Numbered from the stretch's first letter, positions 1 through 8,030 are shown. The stretch: 64,000 nucleotides of DNA from Nitrospira sp. bin75 (GCA_002238765.1 MPMZ01000003.1:1-64000), one strand, 5' to 3'. Notes: generated from the sequence alone by a model not told the origin. Program-made: numbers and translations.

Positions 1-873
1 GGACAAACCGTGTGGCACAGCCCCCGGCTGGTATCGATGCCCGGGGCCGGGTCGGTCCGGTCCTCGTTGCAGATCGGCGATCCGTCGGTCATTGCCGAGC
101 GCACGGGGATCACGACCGTCGCCGATTTCCGTGCGAGGGATCTGGCTGCCGGCGGAGAAGGGGCTCCGTTGACGCCGTACGTGCATTATCACGTGTTTCA
201 GTCCCGGAGGAAGTCGCGGCTGATCGTCAATCTCGGCGGGATCGCAAACGTGACTTGGTTGCCGCGGGGAGGCGGGTTGCAGGACGTGGTCGCGTGTGAC
301 GTGGGTCCCTGTAACCTGCTGTTGGACGGGTTGCTGGCGCAGGCCACGCACGGGCAACAATCGATCGACCGGAACGGGACCCTGGCCGCTCGCGGATGCG
401 AGCAGAACGCGCTCGTGCAGGTACTCCTGCGACATCCGTTCTTGGCGCGGCGCCCCCCGAAATCCACGGGCCGGGAAGAATTCGGCGACCGCTACATCAG
501 GCGCACCCGGCAGGTCGCCGCGCGACGCGGCCTGTCGTTGGAAGATACACTGGCCTCGGCCTGTGCCGGGATCGCGCGAATGATTCGCGAGTCCGGGCCT
601 TGGGCGGTGGACGAGGTGATTGCCGGGGGTGGCGGCGTGCGGAATCGAGGGCTTATGGGAGCCCTGAAACGGGAATTCGGTCCGGATCGTGTCATGTCCA
701 TGGACCAGGCCGGTGTGAAGAGCCAGGCGTTGGAAGCCATGGCCTTTGCGGTGTTGGCCCATGAGACCATCAGAGGCGTGCCGGCCAACCTGCCTTGGGT
801 CACCGGCGCGAAGTCGCCGGTCGTGCTGGGCACGGTGACCCCCGGACGGAATCCAATCGTTTTCACACCATAG
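1..873 (+). CDS. anmK: Anhydro-N-acetylmuramic acid kinase, 3' part
   Basis: The reading frame is open from base 1, so the start lies upstream and only the last 290 codons are visible (E. coli AnmK has 369). The enzyme phosphorylates and hydrates 1,6-anhydro-MurNAc to MurNAc-6-phosphate during cytoplasmic recycling of cell-wall fragments. Visible family marks are GQTVWH at the very start, LQIGDP, ITTVADFRARDLAAGGEGAP, NLGGIANVTWLP, the DVGPCNLLLD segment, and GGGGVRNRGLM near the C-terminus. These match the AnmK ATP- and sugar-binding segments in order. It suits a genome with a full peptidoglycan pathway. Identity is confident; only the N-terminus is missing. Confidence 0.93.
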   Translation, partial: GQTVWHSPRLVSMPGAGSVRSSLQIGDPSVIAERTGITTVADFRARDLAAGGEGAPLTPYVHYHVFQSRRKSRLIVNLGGIANVTWLPRGGGLQDVVACDVGPCNLLLDGLLAQATHGQQSIDRNGTLAARGCEQNALVQVLLRHPFLARRPPKSTGREEFGDRYIRRTRQVAARRGLSLEDTLASACAGIARMIRESGPWAVDEVIAGGGGVRNRGLMGALKREFGPDRVMSMDQAGVKSQALEAMAFAVLAHETIRGVPANLPWVTGAKSPVVLGTVTPGRNPIVFTP

Positions 874-889
874 CGCGTCGGGAGCCATC

Positions 890-1498
890 ATGGATTTTAT
901 CGAAGAACTTCTGGAGAGACTGCTTGAATGGCTCCCGCCTGATTGGCTCCCCCTTGACTCTCACGCCCCGCATTATCAGACGCTTGTGGTGGGGCTGATT
1001 GTCGTGGCGGGGTTTGTTGTGGTTGTCGTCCTGGTGCGGCTTGGGAGACGCAAGCGTGTGAATACTGACGGTATGTGGATCGACGAAATCGGAGAGCATG
1101 TCTCGGCCATGGCCCGTCCGCTCATGGACGGCCCGGATGTCTCGATGTTCAACCTCCTGCTCCTGGCCGTTCGCGACCACTTCTTGTTGCTGTCGAAAAT
1201 TTCCTTGAGAAGCCTTGTGCAACTGCGCGTCGAGGACGATGCGTTCAAACGCGTGGTGGCTCAACACCTGCGGCACGTGACGGTGGATTTTGTCCTGGTC
1301 CATCCGGGGACCCGGCTTCCCGTCAAAGCCATTTTCGTCAGAAAACCGGAAGACGATCCCATGACGGCGAGTTCGCAGGAACGATTGGTAGAAGCGGTAT
1401 TTCAGAAAGCCGGAATCGAAGTGATCCGCCTCGATCAGGAAGTCCGGTACAGCGTGGAGCGATTGACCAATCTGTTAGGGCTGGACGAAGACATGTGA
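890..1498 (+). CDS. Membrane-anchored DUF2726-like protein
   Basis: A 202-residue protein starting 16 bp after anmK, so probably cotranscribed with it. Residues 1-28 are amphipathic, 30-50 form one strongly hydrophobic membrane helix, and a basic patch (RRKR) follows, which predicts a cytoplasmic C-terminal domain. From about residue 90 the sequence resembles DUF2726: a segment rich in LLLAVRDHF, then VDFVLVHPGTRLPVKAIF, then a KAGIEVIRLDQEVRY end, the layout of a restriction-endonuclease-like fold. The usual acidic/lysine nuclease residues are not clear, so catalytic activity is uncertain. The family has no settled function; a role in nucleic-acid handling at the membrane would be a guess. 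Confidence 0.7.
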   Translation: MDFIEELLERLLEWLPPDWLPLDSHAPHYQTLVVGLIVVAGFVVVVVLVRLGRRKRVNTDGMWIDEIGEHVSAMARPLMDGPDVSMFNLLLLAVRDHFLLLSKISLRSLVQLRVEDDAFKRVVAQHLRHVTVDFVLVHPGTRLPVKAIFVRKPEDDPMTASSQERLVEAVFQKAGIEVIRLDQEVRYSVERLTNLLGLDEDM

Positions 1499-1559
1499 AG
1501 CGGGGAAGGCCGTGCTATGGCATCTTGGTTTACAATGGCACCTCCGGTTTATTGTGATA

Positions 1560-1585
1560 GCGGGATGCAGGGCAAGGCGTCCCGC
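1560..1585. terminator. Hairpin between convergent genes
   Basis: GCGGGATGC and GCGTCCCGC can pair (eight of nine positions plus one G-U) around an 8-base loop. The hairpin lies between the convergent DUF2726 gene and the hypothetical gene on the minus strand. No clear U-run follows on either strand, so Rho-independent termination is only possible. Confidence 0.3.
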
Positions 1586-1675
1586 AGCGAAACCCGAGGC
1601 TTATCAAACTAGATAGGCGAGGGTTGAGCGAGGACACAACGCCGCCATGCGCCCGATAGCGCAATAAAGCAACGG

Positions 1676-2284
1676 CTATTCGGTGATGACCGGCAGCACG
1701 GCCCGTAACGCCTGGTGGGCGAGATGATGCGTCTCACCGCTCAACACGGCGGGGTCGCTGAACGGAACGAATCGGGCCAGCTTGAAAAAGGGCCGGTGAG
1801 CCAACACGGCTGCCACTTCGGAGGACCGCTCCCGGGTGAGTTCCAGCGTGTAGCCGGAGCCCTGCTTCCACTCCCAGAGGGAATGGCTCAGACAGAGGTG
1901 GATATCGCGGTCTGCGACTGACGGAAAGCGGTTGATGAGGTTTTCCTTGTACCGCCGGAGATGGCCGCCTTCCAGGATCAGGGCAAAGACCATGTGATGA
2001 CCCCACCAGACAAGGGAACGGAAAGAAAATTTGACGTCTCTGGTAAAGAACCGTGGGTAATCCAGATATTGATACGGGAAGTCTTCCAGGTGCTCTCCCT
2101 TGACGAATTGGCTGGCGTCCGGGTCGAAGGCGTCCGGAACCAGGAGGGCATGGGCCTTGAACTCGCGTTGAAAGGTTTCATGGATCCGTTCCAGCAGGTC
2201 CCGGATTTTGGGAGAGACGTGGGCTTTGGTTGAAAAGAATTCGGTGTCGGACAGCAGGGCAATTTCTTTGGAGGTAAAGTTCAT
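1676..2284 (-). CDS. Hypothetical protein, 202 aa
   Basis: An unrecognised soluble protein with no signal peptide and no membrane helix. It is rich in aromatic residues and histidine (YQYLDYPRFFTRDVKF, WWGHHMVF, HLCLSHSLWEWKQ) and has a mixed alpha/beta look. The codon use and high third-position GC match the neighbours, and nothing on the opposite strand competes as a gene. It is transcribed divergently from xth with a 78-bp gap that must hold both promoters. I do not recognise the family and assign no function. Confidence 0.7.
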   Translation of the reverse strand: MNFTSKEIALLSDTEFFSTKAHVSPKIRDLLERIHETFQREFKAHALLVPDAFDPDASQFVKGEHLEDFPYQYLDYPRFFTRDVKFSFRSLVWWGHHMVFALILEGGHLRRYKENLINRFPSVADRDIHLCLSHSLWEWKQGSGYTLELTRERSSEVAAVLAHRPFFKLARFVPFSDPAVLSGETHHLAHQALRAVLPVITE

Positions 2285-2362
2285 GGATCACGACGGGGCG
2301 ACGAGGAAACGGAGGCATACTGGCATGGTCCGCAAAACGGCTGCAAGCGCGGGACTGTTCTG

Positions 2363-3136
2363 ATGAAGGTGGCCACGTTCAACGTGAATTCGATCCGGAA
2401 GCGCATGTCCGTGGTGAAACGGTGGTTGAAACATCATGCGCCGGACGTGCTCTGTCTCCAGGAAACGAAGGTGCAGGATTCTGAGTTCCCTGTCCAAGCA
2501 TTTGCCGCCACGGGGTATCACGTGCGGTTCTGTGGGATGAAAGGGTACAACGGGGTGGCCCTCTTCACGCGGCGAGAACCTGAGTGGATCTCGTATGGGT
2601 TGAACAAGGGACCGGCCGGGGATGGGCCGCGTTTGTTACACGCCGTGGTGGACGGCATTGCCATCGTCAACACGTATATCCCGCAGGGCTTCAGCATCGA
2701 CCATCCCAAGTATCAATACAAATTGGAGTGGTTCAAGCGGCTGCGCCGGTATTTCGCCCGTCACCTGTCTCCCGATGAGCCCGCAATCTGGTGCGGGGAC
2801 ATGAACGTGGCCCCGGAACCCATTGACGTCCATCACCCGGAAAAACACTTTACCCACGTCTGTTTTCATTACGAGGCCCGGCGAGCCTACCGGCGCGTCA
2901 TTGAATGGGGGTTCGAGGATCTGTTCCGGCGTCTCTACCCGGACCGGCAACAGTTTACGTTTTTTGATTACCGGCAACCCGATGCCCTCAAAGCGAACCG
3001 GGGCTGGCGCGTGGACCACATCCTCGCGACCGGGTCATTGGCCGGGCGCTGTACGGCCGTCGAAGTCGATCTCAAGCCGAGGCAAGGGAAAACCCCGTCA
3101 GACCATACCGTGCTTTGGGCGGAATTTTCGGTGTAA
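2363..3136 (+). CDS. xth: Exodeoxyribonuclease III
   Basis: A 257-residue AP endonuclease / 3'-5' exonuclease of base-excision repair, in the endonuclease/exonuclease/phosphatase fold. The diagnostic motifs are all present: ATFNVNSIRKR (residues 4-14), LQETKVQDSEFP with metal ligand Glu34, NTYIPQG, WCGDMNVAP with the catalytic Asp and Asn, WRVDHIL, and SDHTVLWAEF at the C-terminus with the catalytic Asp-His pair. Length is typical (E. coli XthA has 268). The next base-rich array of GCTAT repeats starts directly at its stop codon. Confidence 0.96.
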   Translation: MKVATFNVNSIRKRMSVVKRWLKHHAPDVLCLQETKVQDSEFPVQAFAATGYHVRFCGMKGYNGVALFTRREPEWISYGLNKGPAGDGPRLLHAVVDGIAIVNTYIPQGFSIDHPKYQYKLEWFKRLRRYFARHLSPDEPAIWCGDMNVAPEPIDVHHPEKHFTHVCFHYEARRAYRRVIEWGFEDLFRRLYPDRQQFTFFDYRQPDALKANRGWRVDHILATGSLAGRCTAVEVDLKPRQGKTPSDHTVLWAEFSV

Positions 3137-3282
3137 CGCTTTGCTATACTTTGCTGTGGTTTCGCTATGTTTTAGCTATGTTTAGAGATTTATCGCTATA
3201 CTTGAGATGTTTTTTGCTATTATATGCTATGCATTGCTATTAAATGCTATGTTTGGCGATGCCGTGCTATGTCCTGTTATTT
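3137..3282. repeat. 10-bp-phased GCTAT array
   Basis: Fourteen degenerate units of about 10 bp run in tandem, each resembling TTTTGCTATG. GCTAT starts at 3143, 3164, 3175, 3195, 3216, 3226, 3236, 3246 and 3266. Weaker matches (GCTGT, GAGAT, GCGAT, GTTAT) fall in the remaining steps at about 3153, 3185, 3205, 3256 and 3276. The array fills the whole gap between the convergent xth and arginine decarboxylase genes and is far more AT-rich than its surroundings. There are no spacers, so it is not a CRISPR. Confidence 0.85.
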
Positions 3283-3873
3283 GCGGGGTAGCCGTTTTTT
3301 CTGGGTGTGGAGGGTGTCGGGAATGTTCTCAAGCGGGATGAATACCGCAAGGGCCACCACGGTGCTCCACACCCCGGGCTTGCCGATCGCCGACTGGGTG
3401 ATGTTCTGCGTCCGAACGATCTTTCCCCCCATTTTGAAGACTTGTTTCCGTTCATTCCATGCCACGTCCGGATCGAAGTCGATCCCCAACGTCGTGGCCA
3501 GCATCTGGGCCGCCAGGTCTTCCGTGTACTCGCCGGCTTCTTCGTCGGTTTCCCCATACGCGTGATGTTCGGAGAGGTAGCCGTAGGTTTTATGCCGGCC
3601 CTGGGGGATCGCCACGCCGATGGAAGCCGAGATCAACCGGTTGCGTTCGTTGGTTTCACTCCTGGCCATGACACAGTAAGTGATCTCACCGGGATTCAAC
3701 AGTTTTTCACCATGCTTCCGTGGAATGATCTTGCAATTGGGCGGCAGGATGGACGATACGCTGACCAGATTGCAGTAGGCCACACCGGCGCTTCGCAAGG
3801 CTTCTTCAAACGAGGCCAGTTTTTCGCGATGGACGCCGACCCCTCGGGTCAGAAAAATATGCGTGGGAACCAT
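3277..3873 (-). CDS. pdaD: Pyruvoyl-dependent arginine decarboxylase
   Basis: A 198-residue proenzyme that cleaves itself to create a pyruvoyl cofactor and then decarboxylates arginine to agmatine, the first step of polyamine synthesis from arginine. The self-cleavage site is visible in NLVSVSSILPP: the Ser40-Ser41 bond would be cut, giving a small beta chain (1-40) and an alpha chain (41-198) with an N-terminal pyruvoyl group. GEITYCVMAR and ASIGVAIP are further family segments. The deoxyhypusine-synthase-like gene 2.7 kb away on the same strand also fits polyamine metabolism. Start at MVPTHIFLTRG agrees with the family N-terminus. The last codons run into the GCTAT array. Confidence 0.93.
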   Translation of the reverse strand: MVPTHIFLTRGVGVHREKLASFEEALRSAGVAYCNLVSVSSILPPNCKIIPRKHGEKLLNPGEITYCVMARSETNERNRLISASIGVAIPQGRHKTYGYLSEHHAYGETDEEAGEYTEDLAAQMLATTLGIDFDPDVAWNERKQVFKMGGKIVRTQNITQSAIGKPGVWSTVVALAVFIPLENIPDTLHTQKKRLPRK

Positions 3874-3959
3874 GTCACCTCCCGGTCCTCAAGACAGGAC
3901 GTGCCTGCGTACGGACAAAACGAGCGCTATAGTGACAAATTTTTCAGGAAACCGCAAGA

Positions 3960-4113
3960 CGGCCTCTACCCCACCCCCGCTTTCGCGGGGGCATGCCTGG
4001 CTCGCCCTCCCTCTTCGGAAATGCGCCCACTTACAAAGGGGAGGGAACAGACGGCTGTCCCTTTGCTCTTTCCCCTCCTTTGTAAGGAGGGGCGAAGGGG
4101 AGGTAGAGGGAGG
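3960..4113. repeat. Palindromic repeat cluster (family R1)
   Basis: The 269-bp gap upstream of pdaD holds a GC hairpin (CCCCCGC-TTTC-GCGGGGG, 3968-3987) and then a head-to-head pair of the R1 element. An inverted half lies at 4031-4044 (TTACAAAGGGGAGG) and a complete copy at 4072-4092 (CCCCTCCTTTG then TAAGGAGGGG), followed by CGAAGGGGAGGTAGAGG. Related copies are at 6467-6527, 15964-16008, 17792-17855 and, weaker, 46775-46808. It looks like a REP-type extragenic repeat. Confidence 0.8.
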
Positions 4114-4142
4114 GACAAGACGCCGACAAAAATGGACGCGCC

Positions 4143-5576
4143 TTATTGGGACAGGTGCAGGACCAACAGCTTTTGGTCGGAGAGTTCCTGGACCGCGTAT
4201 TTGACGCCTTCACGTCCCAGCCCGGAATCCTTCATCCCGCCGTACGGCATGTGGTCGGCCCGAAACGTCGGGATTTCATTGGCCAGCACCGTGCCCACGT
4301 CAAGCGCCTGGTAGGCGCGGAAGATCGAATCGACGTTGCGGGTAAAAATCCCGGCCTGGAGACCATAGGGGGAGTCGTTCACCATGTCGAAGGCCTGGTC
4401 GAGTTGTTGATACCGGGAAAGAGTCATCACCGGACCGAAGGCTTCTTCGCAGGAAATTTTCATGCGTGGATCCACGTCGGTCAGGACCGTGGGGTGCATC
4501 AACGACCCGTCACGAGTCCCGCCGGTTCTGAGCCGGGCGCCTTGCCGGACGGCTTCCTGGATCCAGGTCTCCACCCGGATGGCCGCGCGTTCGTCAATTA
4601 GCGGACCGACGACCGTGGCCTCGTCGGCAGGGTCTCCGGCCGGCAACGCTTTCACGAGCGGGAGCAAGCGGTCGAGGAAGGCGTCATACACGTCGTCGTG
4701 GAGGTACATGCGCTGGACGGAAATGCAGGTCTGTCCGGAATACGCAAAGCCGCCCGTGACGCACCGTTGGGCGGCCTGGTGCAGGTCGGCATCGGGTTCG
4801 ATGATGACCGCGGCGTTGCCTCCCAGTTCGAGCAGGACCCGTTTCTTCCCGGCTTTGTCTTTCAGGCTCCAGCCGACCGCGGCGCTGCCGGTAAAACTCA
4901 AGGCTTGAATTCTCGGATCGCGGACCATGGATTCCGCCAGGGCGTTGTCGCACGGCAGGACGCTCAAGGTTCCTTCCGGGAGATCGAGTTCCTCAAAGAG
5001 CCGTCCCAACCGCAACGCGGTGAGCGGGGTCTGCGGAGCCGGTTTCAGCAGAATGGGGTTGCCGACCGCGAGGCACGGGGCCACTTTATGCGCGACCAGA
5101 TTCAGGGGAAAATTGAACGGCGTAATGCACAGGACCGGTCCGATCGGCACGCGTTGCCCGAGACCCAGGTGGCGCTCCATGCCCGGGCTGATGTCCATCG
5201 GGATGACTTCGCCCGGTATCCGTTTGGCTTCCTCGCTCGCGATCGAAAAGGTTTGAACGGCCCGGTCCACTTCGCGCCGGGCATCGGTGATGGGTTTACC
5301 CGCTTCCAGGCAGATGGTGCGGGCAAAGTCTTCTTTTTGTTCTTTCAGCCTGACGGCGAGATTCTGGAGTGCCGTGGCGCGGGTATGGGAAGCGGAGCGG
5401 GCGAGACTGGAAAAGGCTTTCAGGCTGAGGGTCACGGCCTCCTCGATGTCCGCCGGTTGGGCGAGGCAGACTTCCGCGATCGGGGTGTCGGTAAAGGGGT
5501 TGGTCACGGCCTGACGCGTAGGGGTCTCGCGCCATTCGGAACCGACGAGGATGGGAGCGATGGTTTCCACGGACAC
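4143..5576 (-). CDS. NAD(P)-dependent aldehyde dehydrogenase
   Basis: A 477-residue member of the aldehyde dehydrogenase superfamily, oxidising an aldehyde to its acid in the cytoplasm. Key residues are visible: Asn155 in TPFNFPLN (oxyanion hole), Lys178 in ILLKPA (cofactor), SFTGSAAVG (dinucleotide binding), general base Glu250 in LELGG, and nucleophile Cys284 in GQTCISVQRM. The GQTCISVQR form resembles the ALDH21 / lactaldehyde / non-phosphorylating glyceraldehyde-3-phosphate group, but substrate cannot be read from sequence. Because it lies among polyamine genes, oxidation of an aminoaldehyde from polyamine breakdown is one possibility; that is inference from position only. Confidence 0.9.
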   Translation of the reverse strand: MSVETIAPILVGSEWRETPTRQAVTNPFTDTPIAEVCLAQPADIEEAVTLSLKAFSSLARSASHTRATALQNLAVRLKEQKEDFARTICLEAGKPITDARREVDRAVQTFSIASEEAKRIPGEVIPMDISPGMERHLGLGQRVPIGPVLCITPFNFPLNLVAHKVAPCLAVGNPILLKPAPQTPLTALRLGRLFEELDLPEGTLSVLPCDNALAESMVRDPRIQALSFTGSAAVGWSLKDKAGKKRVLLELGGNAAVIIEPDADLHQAAQRCVTGGFAYSGQTCISVQRMYLHDDVYDAFLDRLLPLVKALPAGDPADEATVVGPLIDERAAIRVETWIQEAVRQGARLRTGGTRDGSLMHPTVLTDVDPRMKISCEEAFGPVMTLSRYQQLDQAFDMVNDSPYGLQAGIFTRNVDSIFRAYQALDVGTVLANEIPTFRADHMPYGGMKDSGLGREGVKYAVQELSDQKLLVLHLSQ

Positions 5577-5642
5577 GGGAGGGAATCAGGGGCAGTGTTG
5601 AACGTTCAGCCGTACTCGTACGGTGACAAGGACCCGCGCTTC

Positions 5643-6347
5643 TTACAGGGACTCGGAAGACGCTTTGGGAGAGGACACCGTTTGGAGCAGCTTGTCGATC
5701 TCTTCCTTGAACACCTCGTAGGGAAAGGCGCCTGGGATCGCGATGGCTTCTTGGGGATCATCCGTGACGTACAAAATAAAATGCGGGGTGCCCCGGATCC
5801 CCAGTTGGCCTCCCTCCATCCGGTCTTTAAAAATGTCCTGGGTATAACGTGACGCCTCCAGGCATGCGGTAAATTGCTTGGCATCGAGCCGGAGGTCTTC
5901 AGCCTGTTGCCGGAGTTGCGCCGCCGAGAATTTGTTGCTGCTTGAAAATAAACGGTCGTGCATCGCCCAATACTGTCCCTGCTCTCCCGCGCATCGGGCC
6001 GCCATGGCGGTATCCACGCTCGGACCGCTGGGGGACCGCGGGAAATCACGATACACCAGGCGCATCTTGCCGGTGTCAATGTATTCGGAGAACAGGATCG
6101 GCCAGGTTTCCTGGAAAAACTTTTCGCAGTACCCACACGTGAAATCCGAATATTCCAAGAGCGTGAGCGGGGCCTGGGGATTGCCGCGGACCCGGTCATC
6201 TTCCTCGGTAAACCCTTGATCCGCCCGGACCCCGGCCGACAACGCGAGCCCGAGGCTCAACACTGCGATCGCCAGCCCGCCTGTGATGGTCAAACGATCG
6301 GACCGCACGGGGGAAGATGTATGCGCCGATGGTGAAGAGGTCTTCAT
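5643..6347 (-). CDS. DsbA-like thioredoxin-fold protein
   Basis: A 234-residue exported thiol-disulfide oxidoreductase. Residues 19-41 form a signal or anchor segment (ITGGLAIAVLSLGLALSAGV) ending near RADQG. The thioredoxin domain follows with LEYSDFTCGYCEKFF, a CxxC pair at Cys71 and Cys74, and later the cis-proline loop GTPHFIL. The order matches the DSBA-like / DsbG-like families that act in the periplasm. I chose the start at 6347 because an AAGGAG ribosome site sits just upstream and the signal peptide then begins properly; a longer frame reaching 6548 would translate repeat DNA. No DsbB partner is present nearby. Confidence 0.88.
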   Translation of the reverse strand: MKTSSPSAHTSSPVRSDRLTITGGLAIAVLSLGLALSAGVRADQGFTEEDDRVRGNPQAPLTLLEYSDFTCGYCEKFFQETWPILFSEYIDTGKMRLVYRDFPRSPSGPSVDTAMAARCAGEQGQYWAMHDRLFSSSNKFSAAQLRQQAEDLRLDAKQFTACLEASRYTQDIFKDRMEGGQLGIRGTPHFILYVTDDPQEAIAIPGAFPYEVFKEEIDKLLQTVSSPKASSESL

Positions 6348-6466
6348 CGTGTCTCCTTTTTCATGAAGAGAGCTATTTCTTACAGTGTGGGGTGACGCAA
6401 GGTTTCTGTCAAGCCGAAGCGTCGGGAGGGCCGTTTCTTGTGACGTCTTCGTTCGGTACTCCGGTT

Positions 6467-6527
6467 CCCCTCCTTTGCCTGCCCTGAGCGAAGTCGAAGG
6501 GTAAGGAGGGGCGAGGGGAGGTAGAGG
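6467..6527. repeat. R1 repeat interrupted by an R2 element
   Basis: The R1 palindrome halves CCCCTCCTTTG (6467-6477) and TAAGGAGGGG (6502-6511) are intact and followed by the same GGGGAGGTAGAGG tail as the copy at 4072. They are separated by exactly 24 bases, 6478-6501, which are a CCTGAGCGAAGTCGAAGG-type R2 element. The uninterrupted copy at 4072-4092 shows the empty site. Confidence 0.85.
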
Positions 6528-6551
6528 CATGTAGCAGGACCGCATCACGGC

Positions 6552-7655
6552 CTACCCGGCGTCCGGTGACGAGGAAGACCCTTCGAGTAAGGCCATGAGT
6601 AACAGCGGCCAGACCACCGTCGCGTCACTCAACACTTCGGCGAAGCGTCCTCCTTGTTCGGGTGGAACGAATTTCCCCCAGGAGATGCCCTCCTGGTAGG
6701 TGCAGCCGCTGAGGCCGCCCCAGTAGTCGGGTTCCGGGCAAATGCGAACGCCATAGTGGAACCGGGGCGGGGTGATGGTAGTGCCCATCCGCATATTCAG
6801 GATTTCGATGTACGGGGGAACCTGTTGCGCCCAATTCCGGGGCACGCCGCCGCCGATGGTAAAAATGCCCAGTTTCTTGGCGCCCAGCAGGTTACGGGTG
6901 TAGCTGTTGAGATCGAGGAACGGATTGAAGGTGGGACGATGTTGTTGCAACCGGTCCCAGATCGTCTGGCTATCATCGGGAACGGGTTCCGCACCCGATT
7001 GCGCGGGTCCCTTTCCTTTCATCGCCCAGATGGACGTATCGAGGCCCAGTTCCGAGTCCGTGAACGCGGGCACGTACACCGGGACCCCTTGCAGGAAGGC
7101 ACTCTTGAGGATACCCGGCCCGGAAAATTGTTCGGCCAGGGTCCGCCCCAGTTCCCGGTTCAGGAGTTCCGACGAGAGCGGTTCGTCGGGGCTGAGCCGG
7201 TTCAGGGTGGTCGCGGCCACTTCCTCGACGTGGTTCAGGTTCAGCTCCATTTCGAGCGTGTCATAGACCCGGTTATACCCCTTTTCAAAGAGTTCGACGT
7301 CGTCCATGGCCGGTTGGTATTTGTAATGCGTTTGTCCGACGGCTTCGCTCATGCCATGGGCCATCAACGCCCCGGTGGAGACGATGGCCTGGACCATTCC
7401 TCGATCGAGCATCGTACAGATGACTTTCCCCATTTTGGCGATGGTCATGGCCCCTGACAGCGTCATGACCACGAAACAGTCGGGGTCTTCGATCATGGCT
7501 TTGAGCACCCCGAAGGCTTCCCCGAGCCGCCGGCCCCCGAACGCGGTTTTTTTCATCGCGGTCAGCAGGTCGGAGAAGGAATGAATGCGTGCGGGGTCCA
7601 GGGCTTCCAGGGCCTCGAGCCCGTCGTCGGCCCCGTCATGAAATGCGCGCGACAT
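6552..7655 (-). CDS. Deoxyhypusine-synthase-like protein
   Basis: A 367-residue homologue of deoxyhypusine synthase. Bacteria have no hypusine, so members of this family are thought to act in polyamine synthesis (homospermidine-synthase-like, sometimes called SpeY). Family segments visible are LSGAMTIAKMGKVI near the N-terminus, IVSTGALMAHGMSE, the IGGGVPRNWAQQ NAD-binding loop, and QEGISWGKF, in which Lys328 corresponds to the lysine that forms the enzyme-aminobutyl intermediate. I use the start at 7655 (MSRAFHDG), which has an AGGAA site six bases upstream; an in-frame ATG at 7706 would add 17 unconserved residues. With pyruvoyl arginine decarboxylase nearby it suggests an arginine-to-polyamine route. 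Confidence 0.88.
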   Translation of the reverse strand: MSRAFHDGADDGLEALEALDPARIHSFSDLLTAMKKTAFGGRRLGEAFGVLKAMIEDPDCFVVMTLSGAMTIAKMGKVICTMLDRGMVQAIVSTGALMAHGMSEAVGQTHYKYQPAMDDVELFEKGYNRVYDTLEMELNLNHVEEVAATTLNRLSPDEPLSSELLNRELGRTLAEQFSGPGILKSAFLQGVPVYVPAFTDSELGLDTSIWAMKGKGPAQSGAEPVPDDSQTIWDRLQQHRPTFNPFLDLNSYTRNLLGAKKLGIFTIGGGVPRNWAQQVPPYIEILNMRMGTTITPPRFHYGVRICPEPDYWGGLSGCTYQEGISWGKFVPPEQGGRFAEVLSDATVVWPLLLMALLEGSSSSPDAG

Positions 7656-7797
7656 CAGGTTTTCCTGTTGCGGCGTTGTCCGATGCGAGGTTGGGGCGTG
7701 GGGCAAAAAAACGAAGCGGGATCAACCGAGGTCTTGCCCATCTCAAAGGACATGAGAAAAAAGCCTGGTGTCATGAGGACATGCCGGGAGCGGGAAA

Positions 7798-7875
7798 TGG
7801 TGGTCCCAACGGGATTTGAACCCGTGTCTGCACCTTGAGAGGGTGCCGTCCTGGGCCAAGCTAGACGATGGGACC
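7798..7875 (-). tRNA. tRNA-Glu (CUC)
   Basis: On the minus strand this reads as a complete cloverleaf: acceptor GGTCCCA pairing with TGGGACC, discriminator A, encoded CCA (7798-7800), anticodon stem GCACC/GGTGC with the loop CTCTCAA giving anticodon CUC, and the T-loop GGTTCAAATCC. It decodes GAG. About 120 bp of plain intergenic DNA lies between it and the start of the deoxyhypusine-synthase-like gene. Confidence 0.97.
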
Positions 7876-7973
7876 AGCCTATGGGTTATGCAGTCGCGAT
7901 CAATGCGTCGAAACGGCAGCACTCTACCATTACCGAAACACGCCGTGCAATTCGTGGCCAGGGTTGCGACGTA

Positions 7974-8030
7974 TTGCAGAATAGCTTGGCATTGTGTAGT
8001 ATATGCATTAACTGTCATGCTTGTATTACA
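7974..8030 (+). promoter_or_regulatory. Probable relBE promoter and operator
   Basis: TTGCAG (7974-7979), a 17-bp spacer and TAGTAT (7997-8002) form a plausible sigma70 promoter. Over the -10 and start region lies an imperfect inverted repeat with 13-bp arms, TGTAGTATATGCA (7995-8007) and TGCTTGTATTACA (8018-8030), ten bases apart and matching at about ten positions. This is the usual place for RelB autorepression. Both are read by eye. Confidence 0.4.

Noticed and set aside
3137-3282. Possible CRISPR array
   Set aside because: Units are 10 bp, degenerate and have no spacers; no cas gene lies in the window.
3307-4314. Long plus-strand frame across the arginine decarboxylase gene
   Set aside because: It is antisense to pdaD and runs on through R1 repeats; no family match or ribosome site, and pdaD motifs are decisive.
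4698-5852. 384-codon plus-strand frame opposite aldehyde dehydrogenase
   Set aside because: Shadow of a high-GC gene; composition rich in Arg and Gly and without a recognisable domain.
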